Source: Chloroflexales bacterium (GTDB lineage: Bacteria; Chloroflexota; Chloroflexia; Chloroflexales; Chloroflexaceae). Taken from it: a stretch of DNA of 44,772 bases. The notes under the pieces were generated by a model. It did no database searches. It was not told the origin of the DNA and was given only the letters and a program-made list of their open reading frames with translations. Position numbers and translations under genes: made by a program. Positions 6,483-15,019 of the stretch are shown in pieces (the stretch's first letter is position 1; the number at the start of each line of letters is the position of its first letter). The stretch covers positions 1 to 44,772 of the forward strand of contig JAKSDJ010000019.1 in the NCBI GenBank assembly GCA_022360155.1. The letters are read 5' to 3'.

Positions 6483-8798
6483 CTAGCGCCCTTGCAGCGC
6501 CTGCCAGATCTTCTCGGGACGCAGCGGCATATCCAGGTGACGGATGCCCAGATGGCTCAGAGCGTCAACCACGGCATTCACGATTGCCGGGGTCGAGCCA
6601 ATCGTCGCGGCCTCGCCGATGCCTTTGACCCCGAGCGGGTTGATCGGGGTGGGCGTCACCGTCTGATCGGTAGTGAAGCGCGGGAAGAGATCGGCGCGTG
6701 GGATAGCGTAGTCCATGAGCGAGCCGCTCAGCAACTGGCCGTTCTCATCGTAGACCATCTCTTCCAACAGCGCCTGGGCAATACCCTGGGCGAGGCCGCC
6801 ATGAACCTGCCCGTTGACGATCATTGGGCTGATTCGCGGGCCACAGTCGTCCACCGAGAAGTAGTTGCGAATCGAGACCTCGCCGGTTTCGACCTCGACT
6901 TCGACAACCGCGACGTGTGCGCCGAAAGGATAGATCAGGCTTGGCGGGCGGAAGAACTCGGTCACATCCAGACCGGTGTCGATATCGGCGGGGAGCCGTC
7001 CGCCGTAGGCGCGTTGGGCGATCTGCTCAAAGGTCAGCGCGCTATCGGGCGCGCCGCGCACTTGGTAGCGCCCATCGAGCAACACGATGTCATCGGGCGC
7101 TGCTTCGAGCATATGGGCGGCAATCTGTTGCAGTTTCTGGCGTATCTTCTCCGTCGCCTGAACAAGGGCGGTTCCGCCGACGGCGAGGCTGCGGCTGCCC
7201 ATGGTGCCCACACCCATCGGTGTCATCCCCGTGTCGCCATATTTAACAATGATCTTATCGAAGTCAGCACCAAGCTGGTCGGCGACGATCTGGGCAAAGG
7301 TCGTACCGGCGCCCTGGCCGTGAGGCGAGATGCCGGTACAAACCGTCACTGTGCCGCTTGGTTCGACTCGCACCTGGGCGCTCTCGAAGGGGCCGAAGCC
7401 GCACATTTCAACGTAGCAGGCGACACCGATGCCCAACAAGGATGTTGAGCTGGCAGCCTGCCGGCGTTGCTGCTGTTCCGTGCGCAAAGCTGGATACTGC
7501 GCCAACTCCAGGGCCTTTGTGAGCGCCTTATCATACTCGCCGCTGTCATAAGCCAAGCCGGTGGGGGTTTTGTAGGGGAAAGCATCGGGCGGGATGAAAT
7601 TCTTGCGCCGTACCTCTGCCGGGTCCATTTCTAGCTCGTCGGCCACCAGATCCATCAGCCGTTCGATGTAATATATCGCTTCAGGACGCCCGGCGCCGCG
7701 GTAAGCCGCAACCGGCGTCGTATTTGTGTAGACGCATGTTGCTTGCAGGTCTACATTCGGGATGTTATAAACGCCAACGCCCATCATGATCGTCAGGTCG
7801 GGGAGGATCGTCGCCAGCGGATAGGCGCCCAGGTCAGCGCTGATACGCATACGCAAGGCGGTAACGGCGCCGTCTTCAGCAACTGCCGCTTCGACATCAG
7901 CAACTTGCGCACGCCCGTGGGTGGTCACGAGCATATTCTCTAGCCGCGTTTCCAACCATTGCATTGGCGTATCGAAGTGTCGCGCCAGCCAGCTAAGCAA
8001 GGCTTCTTCGGGATAGATGCCGACCTTGACGCCAAATCCGCCACCGACATCGGGCGCAATCACCCGCACCTGGTTTTCCTCTAGGCGCAGCACCTGGGCG
8101 ATTTCGCCCCGTACCTGGTGAGGCGTCTGGGTGCTGGTCCAAATATTCAGGCCGTTTGTAGTCGGATCGGGTGCAGCTGTAACAGCCCGGCATTCCATTG
8201 GAATACCAGCAAGGCGCTGGTTGAACATGCGCTGACGCACTACCTTGAAGGCGGAGGCAAACGCCGCATCGACATCACCGGCGGCACGCTTCGCCACGTG
8301 ATCGATATTGTTGCTCATATCCTCGAAGAGGATTGGCGCATCTGGCTCAAGCGCTTTGAGCGGGTCAACGGCGGCGGGCAATGGTTCCCAGTCGACTTCA
8401 ACCATAGCAACAACATCGGCTGCAATCTCAGGCGAAGAGGCGATCACGGCTGCGACCGGCTCGCCAACGTAACGAACCTTGTCTATTGAGAGCGCATAGC
8501 GGCTACGTGCAGGAGCTTCTTTGCCGCCGCCGCCGCCCTCGCCCGCGTTGGCAACCGGCAATATGTTGCACTGATCGATCAAGTCGCGCCCGGTGACGAC
8601 TGCAATCACATCGGGGTGGTGGAGCGCTACAGTGGTATCGATGCTGCGGATCCGTGCATGGGAGTAGGGGCTGCGCACCAGAGCGACATAGCACATCCCT
8701 GGGAGTTTCAAATCACCAACGTACCGACCTGCGCCGGTAATGAAGCGCGGATCTTCTTTGCGTTTTACTTCTGCGCCAATGAGCGAGGCGTAAGCCAT
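6483..8798 (-). CDS. Xanthine dehydrogenase-family molybdopterin-binding large subunit (form II CoxL-like)
   Basis: The 771-residue protein is the molybdenum-cofactor subunit of a xanthine dehydrogenase/aldehyde oxidase/CO dehydrogenase-type hydroxylase. The N-terminal hammerhead domain (GAEVKRKEDPRFITGAGRYV through about residue 130) is followed by two Mo-binding domains. It carries AYRGAGRPEA, the form II active-site loop, and not AYRCSFR of true CO dehydrogenase, so CO oxidation is not supported. The likely catalytic Glu is in GVKGIGEAATIGS near the C-terminus. The first ATG of the long frame is rejected because MAYASLIGAEV at 8798 matches the family start. The FAD (CoxM-like) and [2Fe-2S] (CoxS-like) subunits are not next to it, which is unusual. 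The substrate is unknown. Confidence 0.88.
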   Translation of the reverse strand: MAYASLIGAEVKRKEDPRFITGAGRYVGDLKLPGMCYVALVRSPYSHARIRSIDTTVALHHPDVIAVVTGRDLIDQCNILPVANAGEGGGGGKEAPARSRYALSIDKVRYVGEPVAAVIASSPEIAADVVAMVEVDWEPLPAAVDPLKALEPDAPILFEDMSNNIDHVAKRAAGDVDAAFASAFKVVRQRMFNQRLAGIPMECRAVTAAPDPTTNGLNIWTSTQTPHQVRGEIAQVLRLEENQVRVIAPDVGGGFGVKVGIYPEEALLSWLARHFDTPMQWLETRLENMLVTTHGRAQVADVEAAVAEDGAVTALRMRISADLGAYPLATILPDLTIMMGVGVYNIPNVDLQATCVYTNTTPVAAYRGAGRPEAIYYIERLMDLVADELEMDPAEVRRKNFIPPDAFPYKTPTGLAYDSGEYDKALTKALELAQYPALRTEQQQRRQAASSTSLLGIGVACYVEMCGFGPFESAQVRVEPSGTVTVCTGISPHGQGAGTTFAQIVADQLGADFDKIIVKYGDTGMTPMGVGTMGSRSLAVGGTALVQATEKIRQKLQQIAAHMLEAAPDDIVLLDGRYQVRGAPDSALTFEQIAQRAYGGRLPADIDTGLDVTEFFRPPSLIYPFGAHVAVVEVEVETGEVSIRNYFSVDDCGPRISPMIVNGQVHGGLAQGIAQALLEEMVYDENGQLLSGSLMDYAIPRADLFPRFTTDQTVTPTPINPLGVKGIGEAATIGSTPAIVNAVVDALSHLGIRHLDMPLRPEKIWQALQGR

Positions 8799-9120
8799 GA
8801 GAAAGCAGCCTTTCTGTCTTAAGGGACTATCCTCAAATGCCGGTCGGGTTGGAACGGATTGATGCCCGCTCCCGTCTTCATGCACAACATACGACTAGAG
8901 CGGCAGTACTGCCACATTCCCACAGTCGTAGTAATCACGGGAGACTACGGTTTTACGCCCGCAGCCCTGGCCCGCTTCAGCTAGCTTGTTATCAATTCGA
9001 TTATTTCTCTATCTTAACCCAAGTTGGCTCCAAAGAGCAAGTCGCCAAGTGCGGCGTCTGTTACTGCGTAAATCTATCAGCATGACACGCCCGGCGTGTA
9101 CGTTGAGACATCTCCTGTAA

Positions 9121-9186
9121 TTGTCACGAGATATGCAGTCACCAGTCGGCAGGGAGGTTTGGAGGGCGGCAAGCCCTCCAAGAATC
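9121..9186. repeat. MITE-like repeat family A, copy 2 (truncated)
   Basis: TTGTCACGAGATATGCAGTC followed by ACCAGTCGGCAGGGAGGTTT matches the left end of the element at 11411. Similarity stops at AGAATC near 9186, so the central hairpin and right terminal repeat are missing. The sequence then runs straight into the terminator of gltA. A weak match to the right end (ACTGCGTAA at 9063-9071) lies upstream and may be debris of another copy. Confidence 0.75.
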
Positions 9187-9216
9187 GTTGTAATGATGAG
9201 AAAATGGGGCGTAAAT

Positions 9217-9250
9217 GCATTGCGGAGGCCATCATAAGCCTCCGCAATGC
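9217..9250 (-). terminator. Terminator-like hairpin after gltA
   Basis: GCATTGCGGAGGC (9217-9229) pairs perfectly over 13 bp with GCCTCCGCAATGC (9238-9250) around an 8-base loop. On the minus strand it begins about 40 bases past the gltA stop and is followed by ATTTACGCCCCATTTTCTC, a weakly T-rich tail. Confidence 0.65.
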
Positions 9251-9290
9251 CTGTTCTCACTGCAAATTGATATGATGCGAGCGCTGTACG

Positions 9291-10577
9291 CTAGCGCTCG
9301 TTGATGGGAACATAATCGCGCCGCTGGTGTCCGAGATAGACCTGCCGCGGGCGAGCAATCTTTTGCTCGGAGTCATCGAGCATTTCTAGCCACTGAGATA
9401 GCCAGCCCGATGCGCGTGGAATGGCGAACAAGGAGGGGAAATACTCGATTGGGAAGCGCAAAGCTTGATAAATAAGACCGCTGTAGAAGTCGACGTTTGG
9501 ATAGAGCTTGCGCTCGATAAAGTAGTCGTCCTGAAGCGCAATACGTTCCAACTCGACAGCAATCTCGAGTAAAGGACTACCCTCTGTGACATCGAATACT
9601 TCGTATGCTACCTTCCTAATGGTCTTGGCGCGGGGGTCATAATTTTTGTACACGCGGTGGCCAAAGCCCATTAGGCGAGTTTCCCCTTTCTTGACGCGAT
9701 CGATGAAGTTGGGGATATTCGCGACCGAGCCAACGGTATTCAACATGCGAATGACCGCTTCATTCGCCCCGCCGTGCAAGGGGCCGTACAGGGCGGATGC
9801 CGCCGCCGAGAGAGCGCAGTATGGATCGACGCGGCTCGATCCGACATTCCGCATTGTTGCAGTCGAGCAGTTCTGCTCATGATCGGCGTGAAGGATGAAA
9901 AGAATATCCAGAGCTTTGGACAAGATCGGCTTGACCTCGTAGTCCGGCTGATTCATGTAATCCATCATGTAGAGCAGATTGGCAGTATAGTTGAGCGAGT
10001 TGTCGGGATTATTGAACGGCCGGCCAATGCGATGACGATAGGCAAAGGCGGCGACCGTGGGGATCATTCCCAGGATGCGCCAAATCTGCTTTTCTCGAAT
10101 AGCGGGATCTTCGACTTTTTTGGCCTCTGGGTAGAGGGTAGACATCGCTGCGAGCGAGCTAATCAAAATTCCCATCGGGTGTGCATCATAGCGGAAGGCC
10201 TGGATCAGCTCGACGAGGCTATTGTGCAGGAAGGTGTGTCGGCTAATGCGGTAGACCCACCAGTCGAGTCGATCTTTGGAGGGCAGTTCTCCATAGAGCA
10301 GGAGATAAGCGACTTCCAGGTAGCTGCTGTGTTCGGCCAACTGTTCAATCGGATACCCGCGATATTCCAAAATACCCTTGTCGCCGTCAATATACGTAAT
10401 GGTGCTTTTACACGAGGCGGTGTTCATATAAGCCGGATCATAGGACATCATCCCAAAGTCATCTTCTTTGACCTTGATTTTACGCAAATCAGCAGCCTGA
10501 ATTGTGTCGTTTTCGATGGGGAGTTCGTACGTCTTGCCTGTACGATTATCGGTGATGGTCAGTGTGTTTTTGCTCAT
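9291..10577 (-). CDS. gltA: Citrate synthase
   Basis: The 428-residue enzyme condenses acetyl-CoA and oxaloacetate to citrate, the entry step of the TCA cycle. It is of the long, type II-like form: an N-terminal beta domain (TLTITDNRTGKTYELPI, residues 4-20) precedes the catalytic body. Visible signatures are ILHADHEQNCST (with catalytic His), GPLHGGANEAV (His of the active site) and MGFGHRVYKNYDPRAK (His/Arg substrate site). AAGGAG lies 8 bases before the ATG, fixing the start. The gene stands alone, with a strong hairpin downstream and a structured, about 250-base leader upstream. Confidence 0.97.
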   Translation of the reverse strand: MSKNTLTITDNRTGKTYELPIENDTIQAADLRKIKVKEDDFGMMSYDPAYMNTASCKSTITYIDGDKGILEYRGYPIEQLAEHSSYLEVAYLLLYGELPSKDRLDWWVYRISRHTFLHNSLVELIQAFRYDAHPMGILISSLAAMSTLYPEAKKVEDPAIREKQIWRILGMIPTVAAFAYRHRIGRPFNNPDNSLNYTANLLYMMDYMNQPDYEVKPILSKALDILFILHADHEQNCSTATMRNVGSSRVDPYCALSAAASALYGPLHGGANEAVIRMLNTVGSVANIPNFIDRVKKGETRLMGFGHRVYKNYDPRAKTIRKVAYEVFDVTEGSPLLEIAVELERIALQDDYFIERKLYPNVDFYSGLIYQALRFPIEYFPSLFAIPRASGWLSQWLEMLDDSEQKIARPRQVYLGHQRRDYVPINER

Positions 10578-11410
10578 GACGATTACTCCTTAGCATAGTT
10601 TGAAACAACGTCCTGTAGCTTTACAATATGAGGAGGTGCGCGATAATTGCGGGCTCTCCTTCTATTGAGCAAACGGTAAAACCTAGAACTCCACCCCGCT
10701 TCGTGTAGAACAGGGTGGAGGAGCCGTGTGATCGAGACTCGCCCCAGGGGGACGCAGTACAGCACATTCGCGCCGCTGCCGCACTGCAAGCATACTTGCC
10801 GGATGCCTGTAGTTCCCAGCAACCGTATCCGGCAAAAGTGCAGACAGTAATAGGCAAGACGGGTTGAGACATCTTTCAGTCATTGTATGATCGGCAGATA
10901 CATTCTTGATGGGAAAGTAGCGAGACAAGCAGAATATTCCATTCTCCTCGCTGTAGCGGCGGTATAGCTGCGGCGCCGCGGCGGCGATAGAGCGTGTGGT
11001 CGCCAACTACATGACATGGTATGGTATAGCAATCCTCGTCAATATATAAAGCCCAGATCAGCCACGTTCAAAACCTGACCAATCTGGGCTGAATGTAAGG
11101 ACACCCGCATGTTCGGATTGCTGTCGTTGTTGTTCGCGAAAATCTCATTCATGTATTCACTTGGCGCACCGACGGCTTCGTCGATGGATATATCTGGCAG
11201 AGGTGAGATGAAGAAGCCGTATGCGTAAAAACAGCGGTTGGATGATCAGGCTGCTAGGTTGCGAAAAACCTACGAGTATGAGCATGTTACGCCCATTGTA
11301 GCACAAAACGACTGCACCGAAAACATCGAGCCGGTAGCAAAGAACCAAGAATCGTGAGGGCGAGCGGATAGTGAGATTCTTTGCCAGTCTCCTCAGAAAC
11401 TTAATCGTTA
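10578..11410. other. Long non-coding region upstream of gltA with several hairpins
   Basis: About 830 bases with no believable gene. On the gltA leader side there are two clear inverted repeats: CTCCACCC/GGGTGGAG (10689-10696 and 10713-10720) and TGCCGGAT/ATCCGGCA (10797-10804 and 10827-10834). A third, AGCCCAGAT/ATCTGGGCT (11049-11057 and 11081-11089), lies further up. I recognise no known riboswitch class. The first two could fold in the 5' leader of gltA; the third may be a terminator lacking a T tract. Confidence 0.4.
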
Positions 11411-11584
11411 TTGACAGGACTTATGCGGTCACCGGTCGGCAGGGAGGTTTGGAGGGCGGCAAGCCCTCTAAGAATCCTTTTTCTTGCCGTGGCGGCGGCA
11501 GCGCCGCCGCCGTCGCCACGGCAAGAAGGAGTTTTCGGGGAAGCTTCGCCTCCCTGAACCCCACCACTGCGTAAGTCCTGTCAA
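11411..11584. repeat. MITE-like repeat family A, complete copy
   Basis: The 174-bp element has 19-bp terminal inverted repeats: TTGACAGGACTTATGCGGT (11411-11429) and ACTGCGTAAGTCCTGTCAA (11566-11584), with two mismatches. A central 14-bp hairpin (arms 11481-11494 and 11514-11527) encloses a GC-rich, self-complementary loop. It has no coding capacity, so it would move only with a transposase acting in trans. No clear target-site duplication is visible. It ends 15 bases before the ATG of the ferritin-like gene and so replaces that gene's normal promoter region. Confidence 0.85.
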
Positions 11585-11599
11585 ATGAAAGGAAAACCA

Positions 11600-12032
11600 A
11601 TGGATAAGCCAACCCTCAATTAAGGCCCTGAACGAAGATCTCGCCTACGAACTACAGGCGATTTTGGCCTATACTCGCTGGAGCGCCGAAGTATCCGGTC
11701 CCCATCGTGACTCGCTTCGTGCGACGTTCCAGCGCGAAATTCCAGATGAGTTGGCGCATGCTCAATTTCTGACTGATAAGATTGTTATCTATGGAGGAAC
11801 GCCTGAGATGCAGCCCGCAGCAATTCCTTCCACCATAAGCAATCGCGATAAGCTTCAAGCAGTGCTACAGATGGAAGAGCAGGCAATCAAGAACTACTCG
11901 CAACGTGCTCAACAAGCTGAGGAACTTGGCGAGACCGGCCTAAAAGTGCGATTGGAAGAAATGGTGAATGACGAAACCGAACACTATGAGACTATCCAGA
12001 TGCTGCTGCGTGATTGGAGCGACAACGTCTAG
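11600..12032 (+). CDS. Ferritin-like diiron protein with frameshifted N-terminus
   Basis: This is a bacterioferritin/DPS-like four-helix-bundle protein. Metal-ligand patterns are a Glu in DLAYELQAI, ExxH in DELAHA, a Glu in MEEQAI and ExxH in DETEHYE, so iron or oxidative-stress chemistry is likely. The reading frame that holds helix 1 has no usable ATG. The ATG at 11600 (after AAAGGAAAACCA) reads MDKPTL and then hits TAA; removing one A in CTCAATTAAG (11618-11619) gives MDKPTLIKALNEDLAYELQA, which matches how the family begins. A TTG at 11664 could start translation, but it would cut off half of helix 1. A frameshift, either true or a sequence error, is the best reading. Confidence 0.75.
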
Positions 12033-12251
12033 CAAAGCAAACACATATCTATCGATATCAAGGCTTTAGGTGCTCACTTTTGCTTGACCAAGGCGCCGGC
12101 TTATAACTTGGATGTTTTGCCGGCGTCAGCGTAATCAAGAAATTGGGCTTTAAGTCAGAATAAACGCACGGGTGTTCTTGATCGCAGCTTAGGTTTGCAT
12201 CTGTCTGAAGAGAGTCTTCCCCAGTGAAATACGTTTAGTAGATTATCTCTC

Positions 12252-12382
12252 ATGAATTTTGACGACCAAAACCGTCAATGAGCGATAATTCCTCGTCGTA
12301 CCGCCTGTAGGCGGCTGTGCTGCAGTCAAACCGCCTACAGGCGGTACGACGTCGCATTCCCCTGTTGATTGTCAAAATTCAT
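12252..12382. repeat. Palindromic repeat family B, copy 1
   Basis: A 131-bp nested palindrome. Outer arms ATGAATTTTGAC (12252-12263) and GTCAAAATTCAT (12371-12382) are perfect 12-bp inverted repeats. The inner arms are a perfect 21-bp stem (12294-12314 with 12331-12351) around a 16-base loop, and each inner arm contains its own CCGCCTGTAGGCGG palindrome. A diverged copy is at 32321-32497. It lies between the ferritin-like gene and the 3' end of the histidine kinase gene. It may also terminate transcription from both sides. Confidence 0.8.
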
Positions 12383-12396
12383 TAGTTATAAGCAAG

Positions 12397-14343
12397 TTAT
12401 TTCGGATCGCTGCCGACGATCTGGCTTTGCGCACCGCCAACTTCGCTTTCGCATAGCGGCGTTGTCAGGCGTGCGGGGTCGGTGACTTTGGCAGGCAGAT
12501 ATACCGTAAAGATCGATCCTTGATCTTTTTGACTTGTCACCTTGATATCGCCGCCCATCATATGACAGAGGCGGCGGCTAAGCGCCAGGCCAAGCCCAGC
12601 GCCGCCATACGTACGGGTCGACGAGTTGTCGATCTGGGTAAACTCCTGGAAGAGATGCTGCACCTGATCAGCCGTCAGGCCAATACCCGTATCTTTAATC
12701 TCAAACACAATCGCTTTTAGCATTTGCGGCTGTGTAGATTTGTCCGTTAGGGCAATCCGTCGCAAATCCTTATCTTCGTGCCTTACTGTGAGGGTAATGG
12801 CGCCATTATCGGTAAATTTAGTTGCATTGGAGATGAGATTGAAAAGCACCTGGCGGACCTTGGTCTGGTCGGCATACATCGTACCGAAATCGTCTGGACA
12901 AACGATCTCTAGCACATTCCCCTTCTGCTGGGCGAGCGGCTCGAACATAACAGCGATGTCAGTAACCAACGTTGGAACATCAAAGGTTTCCAGGTGGAGT
13001 TGCATCTTGCCGGCTTCGATCTTCGAGAAATCGAGAATACCGCTGATGAGGGTCAAGAGGTGATTAGCAGCGTCCTTGATCCGTTCGATATCGGACATCG
13101 TTCGATCATAGCCCAAGCTTTTGAATTCGCGTAGGAGCAAGTCGCTGTAACCTAGGATGATGCTCAGCGGGGTACGCAACTCGTGGCTCATCGTGGCCAA
13201 GAACGCGCTCTTCGTTCGATTTGCGACTTCGGCGGCTTCTTTCGCATACTGCAACTGCATCGCCAGATTCTCGAAAAGCTGCTTCTGTGCTCGCAACTCC
13301 GCCTCGATCTTTTTCTGTTCGGTGATGTCGCGCCAGACAATCAGCCGGCCATTGAACTGCATCGCACGGTCGTAGAGTGGCGAAATACGCAGATCATAGA
13401 AACGCTGTTGATCCGCCTCATTCATGATGACCTCTTCCCGCGCCTCGATGACATTGCGATAGCGCTCGATGATCGCCGGCCATCGCCCTAACACATCGTC
13501 GATTGACTGGCCAACGACATCTGCAACTGACCGGCCAACAAGCTTTTGAGCAGCCGGGTTGAGATCCACCACCCGATCATAACGATCTAACACAATAACG
13601 CCATCATTCATGCTCTCGATCACTGTGTCACGAGCCACGGGTCCAATATCGAGCAATTGGAAACGCAAGAATCCCCAGGCAAATGCTACCCCCGATATTG
13701 TAAAGGCGAAAGGCGTGAGATCCAAGTTAGGCAAGGGACTGAGGCGGGAAATATATAAAAAATTCCCTATCCAGGGCACAACCGCGCTAATCAACAATAG
13801 AATCGCTTGCCGACGATAGAGACGTGTCATGCGGGCGAATGAGTGGATGAAGATAACCGAACCGAGTAGCATCCCTAGATAGGAGTAAACTGTATGAACC
13901 CAGAACCATGGACCATAGCTGTACTCAAATATGGGAAAAGCACTGTTTGTATTTAAGCTAATGTTGCTCCAGATCAGGCCGTGATACTCATTTGTCCAGT
14001 TCAACAGCAGCGTTGTTACGGGCACGATGGAAACCATGCCTATATTGTGAGGTGTCAGCCATTGTTGACGCCCTATGTATCCCAACGCAAGCGCAAGCCA
14101 AGCAACCGGCGCGACCACAATGCCCAGGTATTGCACTTTGGCCCAGAAGATGGCAATGGGGTTGGGTGAGCTTGCCAGTTCCAGGGCATAACCTAGTGAC
14201 CACTCAGTCAGCGTTAGCATCATTATTATAAATGGAGCGACGACGGGTACGTAGCGTCGACGCCAAGCGAGAATAGCAAGCGTCAAAGCCAAAGCCGCTG
14301 CAATCAGAAGCGATATTACATAAAGAGTTTGCTGTAGGTGCAT
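12397..14343 (-). CDS. Membrane sensor histidine kinase (7TM-PAS-HisKA-HATPase)
   Basis: From the ATG at 14343 the protein has about 648 residues: a seven-helix N-terminal membrane domain of the type found in many Chloroflexota kinases (residues 1-220, with WLALALGYIGRQQWL and WTNEYHGLIW), a PAS domain (ESMNDGVIVLDRYDRVVDLN), a short coiled linker, a HisKA domain with the phospho-acceptor H in ATMSHELRTPLS, and an ATPase domain (N box LFNLISNATKFTD, G1 KDTGIGL, G2 YGGAGLGLAL). It should autophosphorylate and pass phosphate to an unknown regulator; none is adjacent. The longer open frame from 14565 adds a 74-residue soluble Cys-rich tail and is less likely. Confidence 0.93.
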   Translation of the reverse strand: MHLQQTLYVISLLIAAALALTLAILAWRRRYVPVVAPFIIMMLTLTEWSLGYALELASSPNPIAIFWAKVQYLGIVVAPVAWLALALGYIGRQQWLTPHNIGMVSIVPVTTLLLNWTNEYHGLIWSNISLNTNSAFPIFEYSYGPWFWVHTVYSYLGMLLGSVIFIHSFARMTRLYRRQAILLLISAVVPWIGNFLYISRLSPLPNLDLTPFAFTISGVAFAWGFLRFQLLDIGPVARDTVIESMNDGVIVLDRYDRVVDLNPAAQKLVGRSVADVVGQSIDDVLGRWPAIIERYRNVIEAREEVIMNEADQQRFYDLRISPLYDRAMQFNGRLIVWRDITEQKKIEAELRAQKQLFENLAMQLQYAKEAAEVANRTKSAFLATMSHELRTPLSIILGYSDLLLREFKSLGYDRTMSDIERIKDAANHLLTLISGILDFSKIEAGKMQLHLETFDVPTLVTDIAVMFEPLAQQKGNVLEIVCPDDFGTMYADQTKVRQVLFNLISNATKFTDNGAITLTVRHEDKDLRRIALTDKSTQPQMLKAIVFEIKDTGIGLTADQVQHLFQEFTQIDNSSTRTYGGAGLGLALSRRLCHMMGGDIKVTSQKDQGSIFTVYLPAKVTDPARLTTPLCESEVGGAQSQIVGSDPK

Positions 14344-14885
14344 TGTATCACTAGGTTGCGATATGCGCTTTCCGTCGGGACTACAATCATAACACAAAAC
14401 TTTCAAGCAGTGTGAGCTGTAGCGCTTGTCGGGTTGTTCCAGTACGGCTCTATTTGAGATATAGAAGGTTCTGTATAGGTCTATAAGATCGATTTGCCGC
14501 ATTTCTTGATCAGATGAAAAGCCTTTTGTGTTTGACGCTCCTAAACATCTAACGTATACTCGCAAACACTTAACGGTTCTGAAATTAAGTAATTAAATAT
14601 TTTGTATCAGGCGCACCCCTCAGCCGCTGATCTTGCCATGTCAAAGCTCTATTGGGTGGTATCATAGTAAAATTATCCATACAAATTTGGCTAGGGAGTA
14701 AATTGCCTCACGATCATCTGTGTTGTTGAATTGTCACTGAATTCGCCATGATGTGTGGTGATGAAATCTCCCCGTCCCAACGACCGTTGCACTGTTAGTA
14801 GACCCATTGTGGAAGGTGATAATATCTTATTTGGCGCTCCCGCATGTCAACAACCAAGCGCCTTCACGATAGGCGGCGCTTTGCT
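14344..14885. other. Non-coding gap between kinase gene and GNAT gene
   Basis: The AT-rich gap of about 540 bases should contain the kinase promoter. A small stem AAGCGCC/GGCGCTT lies around 14857-14884. I see no gene in it. Confidence 0.4.
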
Positions 14886-14908
14886 TGTGTCAATTCCAGA
14901 TTGACACA
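14886..14908. promoter_or_regulatory. Perfect 9-bp palindrome upstream of the GNAT-glutamine synthetase pair
   Basis: TGTGTCAAT and ATTGACACA are exact inverted repeats around TCCAG. A TTGACA hexamer sits inside the right arm and a TATACT lies at 14934-14939, but their spacing (27) is not that of a standard promoter. The site is about 110 bases before the GNAT start and looks like a regulator-binding operator; the regulator is unknown. Confidence 0.45.
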
Positions 14909-15019
14909 TCTGCCTACAGTCTATTGTACGAGCTATACTTAATTTTTTGATTACAAAATTTAGAGAGCGAAACATTTCCGGAAAAGCCATATCGAGGAGT
15001 GCAAATTGGTAGGGGAACG

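Noticed and set aside
6435-7448. Plus-strand frame of 337 codons, opposite the hydroxylase gene
   Set aside because: It lies almost entirely antisense to the well-supported hydroxylase subunit (only the first ~48 bases fall in the gap before it), and its translation shows no protein family motif.
9774-10598. Plus-strand frame of 274 codons, opposite gltA
   Set aside because: Antisense to citrate synthase, no motif.
10715-10760. GAGCCGTGTGATCGAGACTC, which resembles part of a group II intron
   Set aside because: No reverse-transcriptase frame or other intron parts nearby, and the match breaks off after about 12 bases.
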